Assembly (NCBI GenBank): GCA_937951995.1
Contig: CALGAG010000025.1
Span: forward strand, 1 to 37,715
Reading direction: 5' to 3'
DNA from: an uncultured Bacillota bacterium
GTDB taxonomy: Bacteria > Bacillota > Clostridia > Tissierellales > Tissierellaceae
Length of the DNA: 37,715 nt
The stretch's first letter is position 1. The number at the start of each line of letters is the position of its first letter. Position numbers and translations under genes: made by a program. Under the pieces are notes generated by a model. It did no database searches. It had not been told where the DNA came from and saw nothing but the letters and a program-made list of their open reading frames with translations. This document shows, one piece after another, positions 24,755-33,326 of this stretch.

Positions 24755-26047
24755 CTATTTCTTAAGGTTGTAGAATGTTTTAATACCCTTGTATTCAGAC
24801 ATCTCACCAAGTCCATCCTCAATTCTGACCAGCTGGTTGTATTTAGCAACCCTGTCTGTCCTTGAAGGTGCGCCTGTCTTTATCTGTCCTGCATTTGTAG
24901 CTACTGCAAGGTCTGCTATTGTAGAATCCTCTGTCTCACCTGACCTATGTGAAATTACTGCAGTATATCCATTGGTTTTTGCAAGCTCAATTGCATCCAG
25001 GGTCTCTGTGATTGTACCTATCTGGTTAAGCTTTATAAGGATTGAATTTGCAACCCCCATGTCAATTCCTCTTTGCAGTCTTTCAGTGTTTGTCACAAAC
25101 AGGTCATCTCCCACAATCTGAATTTTCTTTCCAAGTTTCTCAGTCATCAGTTTCCAACCATCCCAATCATCTTCTCCAAGTCCATCCTCAATTGAGATTA
25201 TGGGGTACTTGTCACAAAGATCTCCGTAGTAGTCAACCATTTCCTCTGCGGTCATAACCTTTCCCTCACCCTTAAGGTTATAGACCTTCTTGTCTTCATC
25301 ATACATACCACTTGCTGCCACATCCAAAGCAAGAACTACATCTTCACCTGGCTTATAGCCTGCCTTTTCAATTGCTTCCACAATTGTTACAAGTGCTTCC
25401 TCATTGCTTGAAAGGTTTGGTGCAAAACCACCCTCATCTCCTACGGATGTGCTCATTCCCTTGGCTTTTAGCACAGCCTTTAGGTTATGGAATATTTCTG
25501 TACCCATTCTAAGACCTTCCCTGAATCCTTCTGCTCCAACAGGCATAACCATGAACTCCTGGATGTCAACGTTGTTATCAGCATGGTCTCCTCCGTTAAG
25601 AATATTCATCATTGGGACCGGGAGGGTTTTTCCGTTTACTCCACCAATATACTGGTAGAGGGGCATTCCAAGTTCATTTGCCGCAGCTCTTGCAACAGCC
25701 ATTGATACTGCAAGGATTGCATTTGCCCCCAACTTGCCCTTGTTCTCTGTTCCATCTATTTCCATGAGCACCTTGTCTACCATGATTTGGTCAAAAACTT
25801 CCATTCCGATTATTTCATCGGCAATTATGTCATTTACGTTTTCAACCGCCTTTAACACGCCTTTTCCCAAATATCTTGACTTGTCCATATCCCTCAACTC
25901 AACTGCCTCATATATGCCTGTCGAGGCACCTGATGGAACTATGGCTCTTCCAAATGCTTCAAGCTCTGTCCAAACTTCCACCTCAACCGTTGGGTTGCCC
26001 CTTGAATCAAGTACCTCTCTTGCGTAAATATCGGTAATTAAACTCAT
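24755..26047 (-). CDS. eno: Enolase
   Basis: A 430-aa enzyme converting 2-phosphoglycerate to phosphoenolpyruvate, at the family's usual length. It has REVLDSRGNPTVEVEV at the start, SGASTGIYEAVELRD, the Mg-binding VGDEGGFAPNL, LALDVAASGMY, SIEDGLGEDDWDGW, ILIKLNQIGTITETL and SHRSGETEDSTIADLAV. All catalytic motifs are intact. It is the last gene of the cggR-gap-pgk-tpiA-gpmI-eno operon, 21 nt after gpmI, and is followed by a strong terminator. Confidence 0.98.
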   Translation of the reverse strand: MSLITDIYAREVLDSRGNPTVEVEVWTELEAFGRAIVPSGASTGIYEAVELRDMDKSRYLGKGVLKAVENVNDIIADEIIGMEVFDQIMVDKVLMEIDGTENKGKLGANAILAVSMAVARAAANELGMPLYQYIGGVNGKTLPVPMMNILNGGDHADNNVDIQEFMVMPVGAEGFREGLRMGTEIFHNLKAVLKAKGMSTSVGDEGGFAPNLSSNEEALVTIVEAIEKAGYKPGEDVVLALDVAASGMYDEDKKVYNLKGEGKVMTAEEMVDYYGDLCDKYPIISIEDGLGEDDWDGWKLMTEKLGKKIQIVGDDLFVTNTERLQRGIDMGVANSILIKLNQIGTITETLDAIELAKTNGYTAVISHRSGETEDSTIADLAVATNAGQIKTGAPSRTDRVAKYNQLVRIEDGLGEMSEYKGIKTFYNLKK

Positions 26048-26068
26048 TCATTTCACTCCATTCTAATA

Positions 26069-27601
26069 TTATTTTTCAATCAAGGATCTTCCAGTCATCT
26101 CATCAGGCTTTTCAAGCTTCATCAGGTCCAGTATAGTTGGAGCCAAATCGGCAAGAATACCCTCCCTAAGGGTGACATCTGTCTCCCCGACAAGTATGAG
26201 AGGAACCTTGTTGCTTGTGTGTGCTGTAACAGTTCCACCTGATTCCCTATCAAGCATGGATTCTGCATTTCCATGGTCGGCGGTTACTAGAATCCTGCCA
26301 CCAACCTCCTCCATAAGCTTAACGATTTCACCCATACACTGATCTACAGTTTCAACCGCCTTTACAGCAGCAGGAATTACGCCTGTATGACCTACCATGT
26401 CAGGATTTGCAAAGTTGAGGATTATCAGGTCGTATTTCCCTGATTTAACTTTCTCAAGAACCTGATCCTTTACCTGGTATGCGGACATTTCAGGCTGCAG
26501 GTCATAGGTTGCAACCTTTGGCGATGGTACAAGAACCCTGTCCTCACCCTCAAAAGGTTCCTCCCTTCCTCCATTGAAGAAGAAGGTCACATGTGCATAT
26601 TTTTCAGTCTCTGCAATCCTTAGCTGGGTCTTTCCTTTATTGCTTACATATTCTCCAAGGGTGTTGTGAAGACCTTCGTTTGTATAAGCCACATGAACGT
26701 TCTTTATGGTTTTGTCGTACTCCGTCATGGTTACGTAGTAAGTGGCTACCTTTTTCTTTCTTTTGAAGCCATCAAAATCCTCGTCAACAATAGCCCTTGT
26801 TATCTGTCTGGCCCTGTCTGGTCTGAAATTGAAGAATATGAGCGAATCTCCATCATCAATTGTTGAAACTGGTCTACCATCTTCTTCAATTACAGTTGGA
26901 AGCATAAACTCATCGTTTATGTCCCGCTTGTATGATTCTTCCACTGCCTTTACAGGATCTGTAGCCTTTTCACCTTCTCCAAGGACCATGGCATCATATC
27001 CAAGCTGGGTTCTTTCCCACCTTTTATCCCTGTCCATTGTGTAGTATCTTCCTGCAACACTCGCTATTTTACCTACACCTATCTCCTTGATCTTATCCTG
27101 AAGCTCCTGTACATGCTGGCTTCCAACTGTTGGGGGCACGTCCCTTCCATCGAGTATGACGTGTACAAACACCTTCTCCATCTTGTGCTGTTTCATAAGC
27201 TCAAGCAGGGCATAGAGGTGAGTATTATGGCTGTGAACACCGCCATCGGATACCAGGCCCATCAGGTGTATGGATGAGTTTCTGTCCTTTGCATTTTCTA
27301 TGGCATCCAGAAATTCCTGTTTTCTGAAGAAGCCTCCATCTCTGATTTCCTTGGTAATTCTGGTCAACTCCTGATATACGACTCTTCCGGCACCGATATT
27401 GAGATGGCCCACCTCTGAGTTTCCCATCTGTCCTTCAGGCAAGCCAACATCCAAACCGCTTGCCCTTAAGGTTGTATTTGGATACTTGGATATAATTCGG
27501 TCAAAATTAGGCTTCTTGGCAAGTGCAACTGCATTGCCAGGATAATCCTCCCCCAGGCCGAAGCCGTCCAGTACCATTAGCATTACTGGTGTTTTTGACA
27601 T
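26069..27601 (-). CDS. gpmI: 2,3-bisphosphoglycerate-independent phosphoglycerate mutase
   Basis: A 510-aa Mn-dependent phosphoglycerate mutase of the alkaline phosphatase superfamily. It begins MLMVLDGFG with metal Asp, contains the nucleophile Ser in GQMGNSEVGHLNIGAGR, FVHVILDGRDVPP, NFRPDRARQIT, NFANPDMVGHTG and ILVTADHGNAE near the end. All are family motifs. It interconverts 3- and 2-phosphoglycerate between pgk and eno reactions. It is 13 nt downstream of tpiA in the glycolytic operon. Confidence 0.98.
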   Translation of the reverse strand: MSKTPVMLMVLDGFGLGEDYPGNAVALAKKPNFDRIISKYPNTTLRASGLDVGLPEGQMGNSEVGHLNIGAGRVVYQELTRITKEIRDGGFFRKQEFLDAIENAKDRNSSIHLMGLVSDGGVHSHNTHLYALLELMKQHKMEKVFVHVILDGRDVPPTVGSQHVQELQDKIKEIGVGKIASVAGRYYTMDRDKRWERTQLGYDAMVLGEGEKATDPVKAVEESYKRDINDEFMLPTVIEEDGRPVSTIDDGDSLIFFNFRPDRARQITRAIVDEDFDGFKRKKKVATYYVTMTEYDKTIKNVHVAYTNEGLHNTLGEYVSNKGKTQLRIAETEKYAHVTFFFNGGREEPFEGEDRVLVPSPKVATYDLQPEMSAYQVKDQVLEKVKSGKYDLIILNFANPDMVGHTGVIPAAVKAVETVDQCMGEIVKLMEEVGGRILVTADHGNAESMLDRESGGTVTAHTSNKVPLILVGETDVTLREGILADLAPTILDLMKLEKPDEMTGRSLIEK

Positions 27602-27614
27602 TTGTTTCCTCCGA

Positions 27615-28361
27615 TCAATAGTTTATTAACTTTACAAAATCCGATGACTTTAGGCTTGCTCCGCCTACAAGTGCCCCATCTATATTATCCATGGACATAA
27701 GCTCAGATACATTCCCAGGCTTAACACTTCCACCATATTGTATCCTAATTTCTTCTGCCGTTTCATCACCATAGATTTCACTCAGTGTATTCCTAATCAG
27801 TGCACACATTTCCTCAGCCTGGTCACTTGATGCTGTTTCCCCTGTTCCAATTGCCCATATGGGCTCATAGGCGACTACAGTTTTCTTGGCAGCACTCTTG
27901 TCAACACCCTTGAATGCTCCAATCACCTGATTTCTGACCAGGTCCTTGTGTATATTATCCTTGCGTTGCTCAAGGGTTTCTCCTACACAAACAATTGGGA
28001 TGATTCCATGGGCTATTGCAGAATGAACCTTCTTGTTTACCGTATCGTCAGTTTCATTGAAATATTGCCTTCTTTCAGAATGTCCGACTATCACATAGTC
28101 AACACCGAGCTCACTTAGCATGATTGGTGAAACTTCACCTGTAAAGGCTCCGCTCTCCTCCCAATGCATGTTTTGTGCTCCAATCTTGATGCCAGTACCA
28201 TCAGTCAATTCCTTGGCTTTCCCGATTGCAAGGTAAGGAACACACAGTACCGCTTCCACTGATTGGTCGAGAGTTTCCATCCTTATTTCTCCGATAAGCT
28301 TTTCAGCCTCGGATATTGTCTTGTTCATTTTCCAGTTTCCAGCTATTATTGGCTTTCTCAA
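27615..28361 (-). CDS. tpiA: Triosephosphate isomerase
   Basis: A 248-aa TIM-barrel enzyme of normal length. It shows AGNWKMNK (Lys), YVIVGHSERRQYF (His), VAYEPIWAIGTGETAS (catalytic Glu and loop 6), RIQYGGSVKPGN and DGALVGGASLKSSDF. It interconverts dihydroxyacetone phosphate and glyceraldehyde 3-phosphate. It lies 12 nt after pgk within the glycolytic operon. Confidence 0.98.
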   Translation of the reverse strand: MRKPIIAGNWKMNKTISEAEKLIGEIRMETLDQSVEAVLCVPYLAIGKAKELTDGTGIKIGAQNMHWEESGAFTGEVSPIMLSELGVDYVIVGHSERRQYFNETDDTVNKKVHSAIAHGIIPIVCVGETLEQRKDNIHKDLVRNQVIGAFKGVDKSAAKKTVVAYEPIWAIGTGETASSDQAEEMCALIRNTLSEIYGDETAEEIRIQYGGSVKPGNVSELMSMDNIDGALVGGASLKSSDFVKLINY

Positions 28362-28373
28362 AAGACTGCCTCC

Positions 28374-29561
28374 TTATTCGCTAATTGCATCTATACCAGG
28401 TAGTATCTTGCCTTCAAGTAATTCCAATGATGCTCCCCCACCTGTGGAAACATGGGTGATCTTTTCTGCCAGCCCAGCCTTTTCAACTGCTGAAGCTGAG
28501 TCACCGCCTCCAACTATTGTTATAGCCCCTGATTTGACCAGGGCATTCGCAACAGCATAGGTTCCCTTGTTGAAATTATCCATCTCAAAAACTCCCATGG
28601 GACCGTTCCACACAACCGTCTTGGCTTCCCTAATGACGTTTTCAAACAGTTCAATTGACTCGCTTCCTATGTCAAGACCCATCATATCAGCTGGTATGCC
28701 ATCTGCAGGTACAGTTTTGAAGCTGGTGTCATTCTTAAACTCCTTTGCAACTACAACATCCACAGGAAGTACCATTGCAACTCCGTTATCCTTTGCCTTC
28801 ACCATAAGGTCTTTGGCCAACTGAACCTTGTCTTCCTCAAGGAGCGAGGTCCCAACTTCATAGCCCTTTGCCCTGAGGAAGGTGAATGCCATTCCTCCGC
28901 CAATGATAATTGCATCGACCTTGGACAGAAGGTTTTCAATTACGCCAATCTTGTCAGAAACCTTAGCTCCACCAAGTATGGCAACAAATGGCCTTTCTGG
29001 ATTATCCAATGCCTTGCCCATGATTGAAACTTCCTTCTCCACAAGGTAACCCAAGGCAGAAGGCAGGTATTTTGAAACTCCTACATTTGATGCATGTGCT
29101 CTGTGGGAGGTTCCAAAGGCATCATTCACATAAAGGTCTGCAAGGGATGCAAGCTCCTTTGCGAAATCATCCTCGTTTTTCTCCTCCTCTTTTCTGAATC
29201 TGGTATTCTGGAGAAGCATTACACCACCAGGGTTTAACCCACTTGCCATCTCTTTTACCCTGTCTGAAACCACACTGTCATCATCTGCAAACACAACCTC
29301 CTTCTTAAGCAGCTGTGAAAGCTTGTTTGCTACCGGCAGCATTGAAAACTCCTTTTTGGGTTCTCCTTTAGGTCTTCCAAGATGGGACATCAGTATGACG
29401 GCAGCACCATTCTCAAGCAGATACTCCACTGTTGGAAGTGAGCTTCTAATCCTTATATCATCTGTTATTTCACCTTCAGAATCCATGGGAACATTGTAGT
29501 CAACCCTTACAAGAACCTTCTTTCCCTTTACGTCCATATCCTTTAAAGTCTTTTTATTCAA
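28374..29561 (-). CDS. pgk: Phosphoglycerate kinase
   Basis: A protein of about 395 aa that makes ATP from 1,3-bisphosphoglycerate. Motifs are KVLVRVDYNVPMD, SHLGRPKGEPKKEFSM, ASLADLYVNDAFGTSHRAHAS, GYLVEKEV, FVAILGGAKVSDKIGVIENL, VWNGPMGVFEMDNFNKGT and GGGDSASAVEKAG. No ATG is available at the N-terminus. The best start is TTG 29561, 8 nt after AAGGTGG; TTG 29564 is an alternative. A long inverted repeat lies between gap and pgk. Confidence 0.96.
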   Translation of the reverse strand: MNKKTLKDMDVKGKKVLVRVDYNVPMDSEGEITDDIRIRSSLPTVEYLLENGAAVILMSHLGRPKGEPKKEFSMLPVANKLSQLLKKEVVFADDDSVVSDRVKEMASGLNPGGVMLLQNTRFRKEEEKNEDDFAKELASLADLYVNDAFGTSHRAHASNVGVSKYLPSALGYLVEKEVSIMGKALDNPERPFVAILGGAKVSDKIGVIENLLSKVDAIIIGGGMAFTFLRAKGYEVGTSLLEEDKVQLAKDLMVKAKDNGVAMVLPVDVVVAKEFKNDTSFKTVPADGIPADMMGLDIGSESIELFENVIREAKTVVWNGPMGVFEMDNFNKGTYAVANALVKSGAITIVGGGDSASAVEKAGLAEKITHVSTGGGASLELLEGKILPGIDAISE

Positions 29562-29601
29562 CAAGCAAACCACCTTCTTTTCTTATTGTTTGTTTAATTG
29601 A

Positions 29602-29627
29602 TATGTCGGGTCATATGACCCGACATA
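29602..29627. repeat. 26-nt perfect palindrome between gap and pgk
   Basis: The sequence TATGTCGGGTCAT and its exact reverse complement meet with no loop (29602-29614 and 29615-29627). There is no T run on the minus strand, so it is not a normal terminator. It could form an mRNA hairpin affecting processing or stability, or be a protein site. Confidence 0.8.
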
Positions 29628-29631
29628 ATTA

Positions 29632-30639
29632 CTACATTTTCTTAGCCACAAGCCTTGCCAGGTCTACAACTCTGCTGGAATAACCCCACTCGTTGTCATA
29701 CCATGACACTACCTTAACCATATTGTCTATTACCATTGTTGAGTCGGCATCAATAATTGATGACCTTTCATCACCAACAAAATCCCTCGATACCAATGGC
29801 TCTTCCGAGAAGCCCATTATGCCCTTTAATTCGCCTTCACTTGCTTCCTTCAATAATTTATTAACCTCTTCCACTGTTGTAGGTCTGTCTACCTCAAATA
29901 CAGTGTCAACAAGGGATACAGTTGGAACCGGTACCCTTACGGAGAATCCATTCATTTTACCCTTCAATTCAGGAAGTACAAGTGCAACCGCCTTGGCAGC
30001 ACCGGTTGTGGTAGGTATGATATTCTCTGCCGCTGCTCTCGCCCTTCTCATATCCTTGTGTCTCTTGTCGTGGATCATCTGGTCATTGGTGTATGCGTGT
30101 ACAGTAGTCATTAGACCTTTCTTCACTCCAAGCTTGTCCAATATAACCTTGGCAACAGGTGCAAGACAGTTAGTTGTACAGGATGCATTGGATATTATGT
30201 TGTGGTTTTCTGGGTCGTATTTGTCTTCATTTACTCCAAGAACTATTGTTAAGTCCTCTCCCTTGGCAGGTGCTGTAACGATAACCTTTTTTGCACCAGC
30301 ATCAAGATGCTTCTGAAGTCCCTCCCTATCTCTGAAGGCTCCTGTGGAGTCTATTGCAATATCCACTCCCATTTCCTTCCAGGGAAGCTCAGATGGGTCT
30401 CTAAAGGCAATAACAGGTATCTTCTTACCGTTTACGACGAATCCTTCTTCGTATGTTTCTATGGTTCCGTTGAATTTGCCATAAACACTGTCATACTTGA
30501 AAAGATGTGCCAGGTCCTCAATGTTACCCGATGCGTTGATGGCTACAATGTCAAACTCCTCAACCTTGTTCTCTGCCCATATCCTGAATACATCCCTACC
30601 TATTCTTCCAAATCCGCTTAAACCTACTTTTAGTGCCAT
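29632..30639 (-). CDS. gap: Glyceraldehyde-3-phosphate dehydrogenase, type I
   Basis: A 335-aa NAD-dependent enzyme. It starts LKVGLSGFGRIGRDVFR (nucleotide-binding fold), has ISNASCTTNCLAPVAK with the catalytic Cys, TVHAYTNDQMIHD, RRARAAAENIIPTTTGAAKAV and SWYDNEWGYSSRVVDL. It oxidises glyceraldehyde 3-phosphate to 1,3-bisphosphoglycerate. ATG 30639 follows AAGGAGG. It starts 16 nt after cggR, the standard arrangement for the CggR-regulated glycolytic operon. Confidence 0.98.
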   Translation of the reverse strand: MALKVGLSGFGRIGRDVFRIWAENKVEEFDIVAINASGNIEDLAHLFKYDSVYGKFNGTIETYEEGFVVNGKKIPVIAFRDPSELPWKEMGVDIAIDSTGAFRDREGLQKHLDAGAKKVIVTAPAKGEDLTIVLGVNEDKYDPENHNIISNASCTTNCLAPVAKVILDKLGVKKGLMTTVHAYTNDQMIHDKRHKDMRRARAAAENIIPTTTGAAKAVALVLPELKGKMNGFSVRVPVPTVSLVDTVFEVDRPTTVEEVNKLLKEASEGELKGIMGFSEEPLVSRDFVGDERSSIIDADSTMVIDNMVKVVSWYDNEWGYSSRVVDLARLVAKKM

Positions 30640-30655
30640 TAAAATTCCTCCTTGT

Positions 30656-31678
30656 TTAGTTTAATATTTTAATTATTTTATTTCCTACGGCTTCATCGAT
30701 AATCAGGGTAATGTCCTTCCTGATTGATGCTATTGCTATTATGGCTTCTGCCTTGTCAGCTCCACCTGCAACCCCTATAACCTGTGGGATCTCCCTGTAT
30801 GTCTCAAGTGACAATCCCACCGTCTTGTATTCCCAGATATCGTTGCCATAGATGTCAAAATAGTGGCCGAAGGCTTCTGCTACAGCTCCATTCTCCATAA
30901 GATGGTCTATCCTGGCCTCTGACAGGTTCCTCCTGTTTGCAAGTATATCAGCTCTACCTATTCCGAAAACAAGAATTCTCATCCTTTCAATAAGCTGGAG
31001 TGACTGCCTAATTTCATCATTTGACTGAATTACCTCCAGTGCCTCCCTTTCAAGGCTGTCGGGAATATAAAGGAGTCTGTACATGGCCCCAAGACTTTTC
31101 CCAACCTTTTCTGCCACTGAATTAGCCTGTGTCATCAGTTCTTTTCCAAGTCCTCCCCTAGCTGGTACTACTGTAGTATTGGGGAATTTCCTGTGACATG
31201 TGATCTGGTCGGATACAGCAGCCATTGTGCTGCCTCCGGTTACACCGACTATGTCATCCTCCTTAAGGATGTTGACTAGTTTCCTTGAGGCGCTTCTTCC
31301 CATTTCCTGGAGCACAAGGTCGTTTGATTGGGAATCTCCCGGAACAATGATTATGCTCCCTATCCCCAGTTTTTCCTGAAGCCTGTTGCGAAGGTCGGGG
31401 ATACCCCTTATACTCTGGTAAATTTCACTTAGCTGCCCAAGAAGGTCTTTGCCCTCATCTGTAACATACATACCCATATTGTCGGCGTTTAATAACTTAA
31501 GCTCCCTTAGTTTCTCGACCTCTGACCTGACTGTCCTTTCCTTTAATCCAAGCTCCAGGGAAAGAGCCCTTCTTCCAACCGGCTGCCTAAAATCAACAGC
31601 CCTTAGAATGGAGTATCTCCTTTCGATAGTCTGAATGCATTCAGGTGAGAGTCTTCCAATTAATTTTAGTAGATCTAT
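30656..31678 (-). CDS. cggR: Central glycolytic genes regulator CggR (SorC family), ATA start
   Basis: A 340-aa repressor, the same length as B. subtilis CggR. The N-terminal HTH reads DLLKLIGRLSPECIQTIERR then YSILRAVDFRQPVGRRALS and LGLKERTVRSEVEKLRELKL. The effector domain begins near GIGSIIIVPGD with VGVTGGSTMAAVSDQ and VVPARGGLG. CggR senses fructose 1,6-bisphosphate and represses the gap operon. The reading frame has a TAA at about 31703 and contains no ATG, GTG or TTG between it and the HTH. The ATA at 31678 is 7 nt after GGAGG and is at the position expected for the CggR start. Starting at the first in-frame ATG (31477) would remove the whole HTH. Confidence 0.9.
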   Translation of the reverse strand: MDLLKLIGRLSPECIQTIERRYSILRAVDFRQPVGRRALSLELGLKERTVRSEVEKLRELKLLNADNMGMYVTDEGKDLLGQLSEIYQSIRGIPDLRNRLQEKLGIGSIIIVPGDSQSNDLVLQEMGRSASRKLVNILKEDDIVGVTGGSTMAAVSDQITCHRKFPNTTVVPARGGLGKELMTQANSVAEKVGKSLGAMYRLLYIPDSLEREALEVIQSNDEIRQSLQLIERMRILVFGIGRADILANRRNLSEARIDHLMENGAVAEAFGHYFDIYGNDIWEYKTVGLSLETYREIPQVIGVAGGADKAEAIIAIASIRKDITLIIDEAVGNKIIKILN

Positions 31679-31703
31679 GTTACCACCTCCATTGGTCGTT
31701 TTT

Positions 31704-31728
31704 TATCCCGGTACAATTATTTTGTCCC
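31704..31728 (-). promoter_or_regulatory. Probable CggR operator
   Basis: On the minus strand, between the promoter and cggR, lie GGGACA (31728-31723), TGTACC (31715-31710) and CGGGATA (31710-31704). This resembles the CGGGAC-N-TGTC tandem layout of the B. subtilis CggR operator and has the same position downstream of the start site, where the bound repressor blocks elongation. Confidence 0.55.
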
Positions 31729-31758
31729 ACCATGGATAAAAAAATATCCTACGCCTTG

Positions 31759-31787
31759 ATTATATACCAGAGATAGCTTTTTTTCAA
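31759..31787 (-). promoter_or_regulatory. Sigma-A promoter of the cggR-gap-pgk-tpiA-gpmI-eno operon
   Basis: On the minus strand TTGAAA (31787-31782) and TATAAT (31764-31759) are separated by 17 nt. The predicted start near 31752 lies about 24 nt before the CggR-like operator. The promoter lies partly within a hairpin (31768-31797) that directly follows the rpoN stop. Confidence 0.8.
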
Positions 31788-31797
31788 GCCATCTCTG
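31768..31797 (-). other. Hairpin following rpoN, overlapping the cggR promoter
   Basis: A 12-bp stem (31797-31786 with 31779-31768, one G-U pair, 6-nt loop) begins 4 nt after the rpoN stop. No T run follows on the minus strand, so termination would be weak. It contains the -35 region of the next operon. Confidence 0.65.
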
Positions 31798-31801
31798 ATA
31801 T

Positions 31802-33172
31802 TTAGAACCTTCTTCTCCGGGATGATGATGGAATCTTTAATTCATCCCTGTACTTTGCCACTGTTCTCCTGGAAACCTCCATACCCCTTTCCTCAAGCAG
31901 GTTGGATATAACCTGGTCGCTCAGCGGTTTCTTTTGGTCTTCACTGTCTATTATACCCTTTATAATGGATTTTACACTGGTTGCTGAAACTTCTCCAGAT
32001 TTCCCTGACAATCCTGTTGTGAAAAAGTACTTTAGCTCAAAAACCCCCTTTGGAGTCTGAACATACTTGCCACTTGTCGCCCTTGAAATTGTTGATTCGT
32101 GCATTTCAATGTCTTCTGCCACATCCTTTAATGTTAGGGGGACAAGTCTTTTCTCTCCGTGTACGAGAAACTCCTTCTGATACTTCAGGATGGATTGGAC
32201 CACCTTGTAAAGGGTCTGCCTTCTCTGCTCAATGCTTTTTATCAGCCACATGGCTGAGTTTAGCTTGTCTTGTAGAAACTCAGTTGTTTCAACATCTCCC
32301 CCATCCTTTAACAGGCTCTTGTAATACTGATTAATGTTCAATCTGGGTCCAGTGATATCGTTTATGAAAATTACATACTCCCCGTCGATTTCCTCTATGG
32401 AGGCATCTGGTGTGATATACCTGGTATCCTCTCCATCTCCCCTAAAGGTCCTACCCGGCTTTGGCTCCAGACATTTTATTATATCTACATACTCCTGGGC
32501 CTTCTGTATGGATATGTCCAGTTCCTTGGCAATGTGAGCAATCTTGTTCGTTGCAATGTCTTCAAGGTGATCATTTATCACTCTTTCTACGAGGAAATCA
32601 TTTTCATCCCTCACCTGAATAAGCAGACACTCCTTAAGGCTTCTTGCCCCAACACCATATGGTTCAAATGATTGTATCACAGTCAACACAGCCTCAACTT
32701 CCTCTTCTGATACCCTTAGTTGTGATGAAATCTCAGTCAAGCTTGTATCCAGATAGCCATTGGAGTTTATGTTCTGGATAATATAGTCTGCAATCCTATA
32801 CTCCGCTGCACCAAGACTTATCATATTGAGCTGTTCAATTAAATAATCCTTCAAAGAAGGTGTATAGGACACGAAATTTTCAAAGGAATATTCCTTGCGG
32901 TTTCTATCCACCTCTGACTTGTAGCTTATATCATCATAGCTTTCGAGGAACTCCTTCCAGTCTATGTCCTTTTCATCCTTGAGTGTCTCCACACTTTGTT
33001 CTACATCTGAAGGGCCTTCCATCTCTAGAAGAGGATTCTCCTCCATTTCCTTTTTTAGGTAGCTATTTAGCTCGAGACTTGTATATTGGAGTAGTTGAAT
33101 GGCCTGTCTAAGTTCAGGTGTCATAATGAGCTTCTGGCTCTGTTCAAGTGTCAGGTCATAGTTCAACTTCAA
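31802..33172 (-). CDS. rpoN: RNA polymerase sigma-54 factor
   Basis: A 456-aa sigma-54. Region I is Gln/Leu-rich (QSQKLIMTPELRQAIQLLQ), an acidic region II follows, the core-binding domain contains VSEEEVEAVLTVIQSFEPYGVGARSLKECL, and the C-terminal RpoN box is RRTVAKYRDELKIP with an Arg-rich end. It directs polymerase to -24/-12 promoters with enhancer-binding activators; none of these is in the window. TTG 33172 is chosen: it is 8 nt after AAGGAGG, while the upstream GTG (33181) overlaps that site, and MKLNYDLTLEQS matches the family start. Confidence 0.96.
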   Translation of the reverse strand: MKLNYDLTLEQSQKLIMTPELRQAIQLLQYTSLELNSYLKKEMEENPLLEMEGPSDVEQSVETLKDEKDIDWKEFLESYDDISYKSEVDRNRKEYSFENFVSYTPSLKDYLIEQLNMISLGAAEYRIADYIIQNINSNGYLDTSLTEISSQLRVSEEEVEAVLTVIQSFEPYGVGARSLKECLLIQVRDENDFLVERVINDHLEDIATNKIAHIAKELDISIQKAQEYVDIIKCLEPKPGRTFRGDGEDTRYITPDASIEEIDGEYVIFINDITGPRLNINQYYKSLLKDGGDVETTEFLQDKLNSAMWLIKSIEQRRQTLYKVVQSILKYQKEFLVHGEKRLVPLTLKDVAEDIEMHESTISRATSGKYVQTPKGVFELKYFFTTGLSGKSGEVSATSVKSIIKGIIDSEDQKKPLSDQVISNLLEERGMEVSRRTVAKYRDELKIPSSSRRRRF

Positions 33173-33199
33173 ATGTCCCACCTCCTTTCATCTATATCA

Positions 33200-33228
33200 A
33201 TTATATCAGAATTGTCGGTCATTAACAA
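33200..33228 (-). promoter_or_regulatory. Sigma-A promoter of rpoN
   Basis: On the minus strand TTGTTA (33228-33223) and TATAAT (33205-33200) are separated by 17 nt. Confidence 0.7.
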
Positions 33229-33243
33229 TTAACAGCCCACTTT

Positions 33244-33290
33244 TGTAACAACTACAAAAACACAAAGGGACCGGTTCTTTTTGTGTTACA
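33244..33290. repeat. Nested inverted repeat between grdD terminator and rpoN promoter
   Basis: Outer arms TGTAACA (33244-33250) and TGTTACA (33284-33290) enclose further complementary arms (ACACAAA with TTTGTGT) and a GGACC/GGTTC core. The arms are offset by single-nucleotide bulges. It lies upstream of the rpoN -35 and could be a regulatory site or an mRNA structure. Confidence 0.6.
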
Positions 33291-33291
33291 T

Positions 33292-33322
33292 AAAAACCCC
33301 GGAAATAAATTTCCGGGGTTTT
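33292..33322 (-). terminator. Intrinsic terminator of the grd operon
   Basis: A perfect 13-bp stem (33322-33310 with 33305-33293, 4-nt loop) with CCCCGG/CCGGGG core ends in a T run on the minus strand, just after the grdD stop. Confidence 0.93.
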
Positions 33323-33326
33323 GTTT

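Noticed and set aside
29693..30316. Plus-strand open frame of 207 codons opposite gap
   Set aside because: It is antisense to the intact gap gene, lacks a ribosome site, and its low-complexity Ser/Thr composition is that of a shadow frame.
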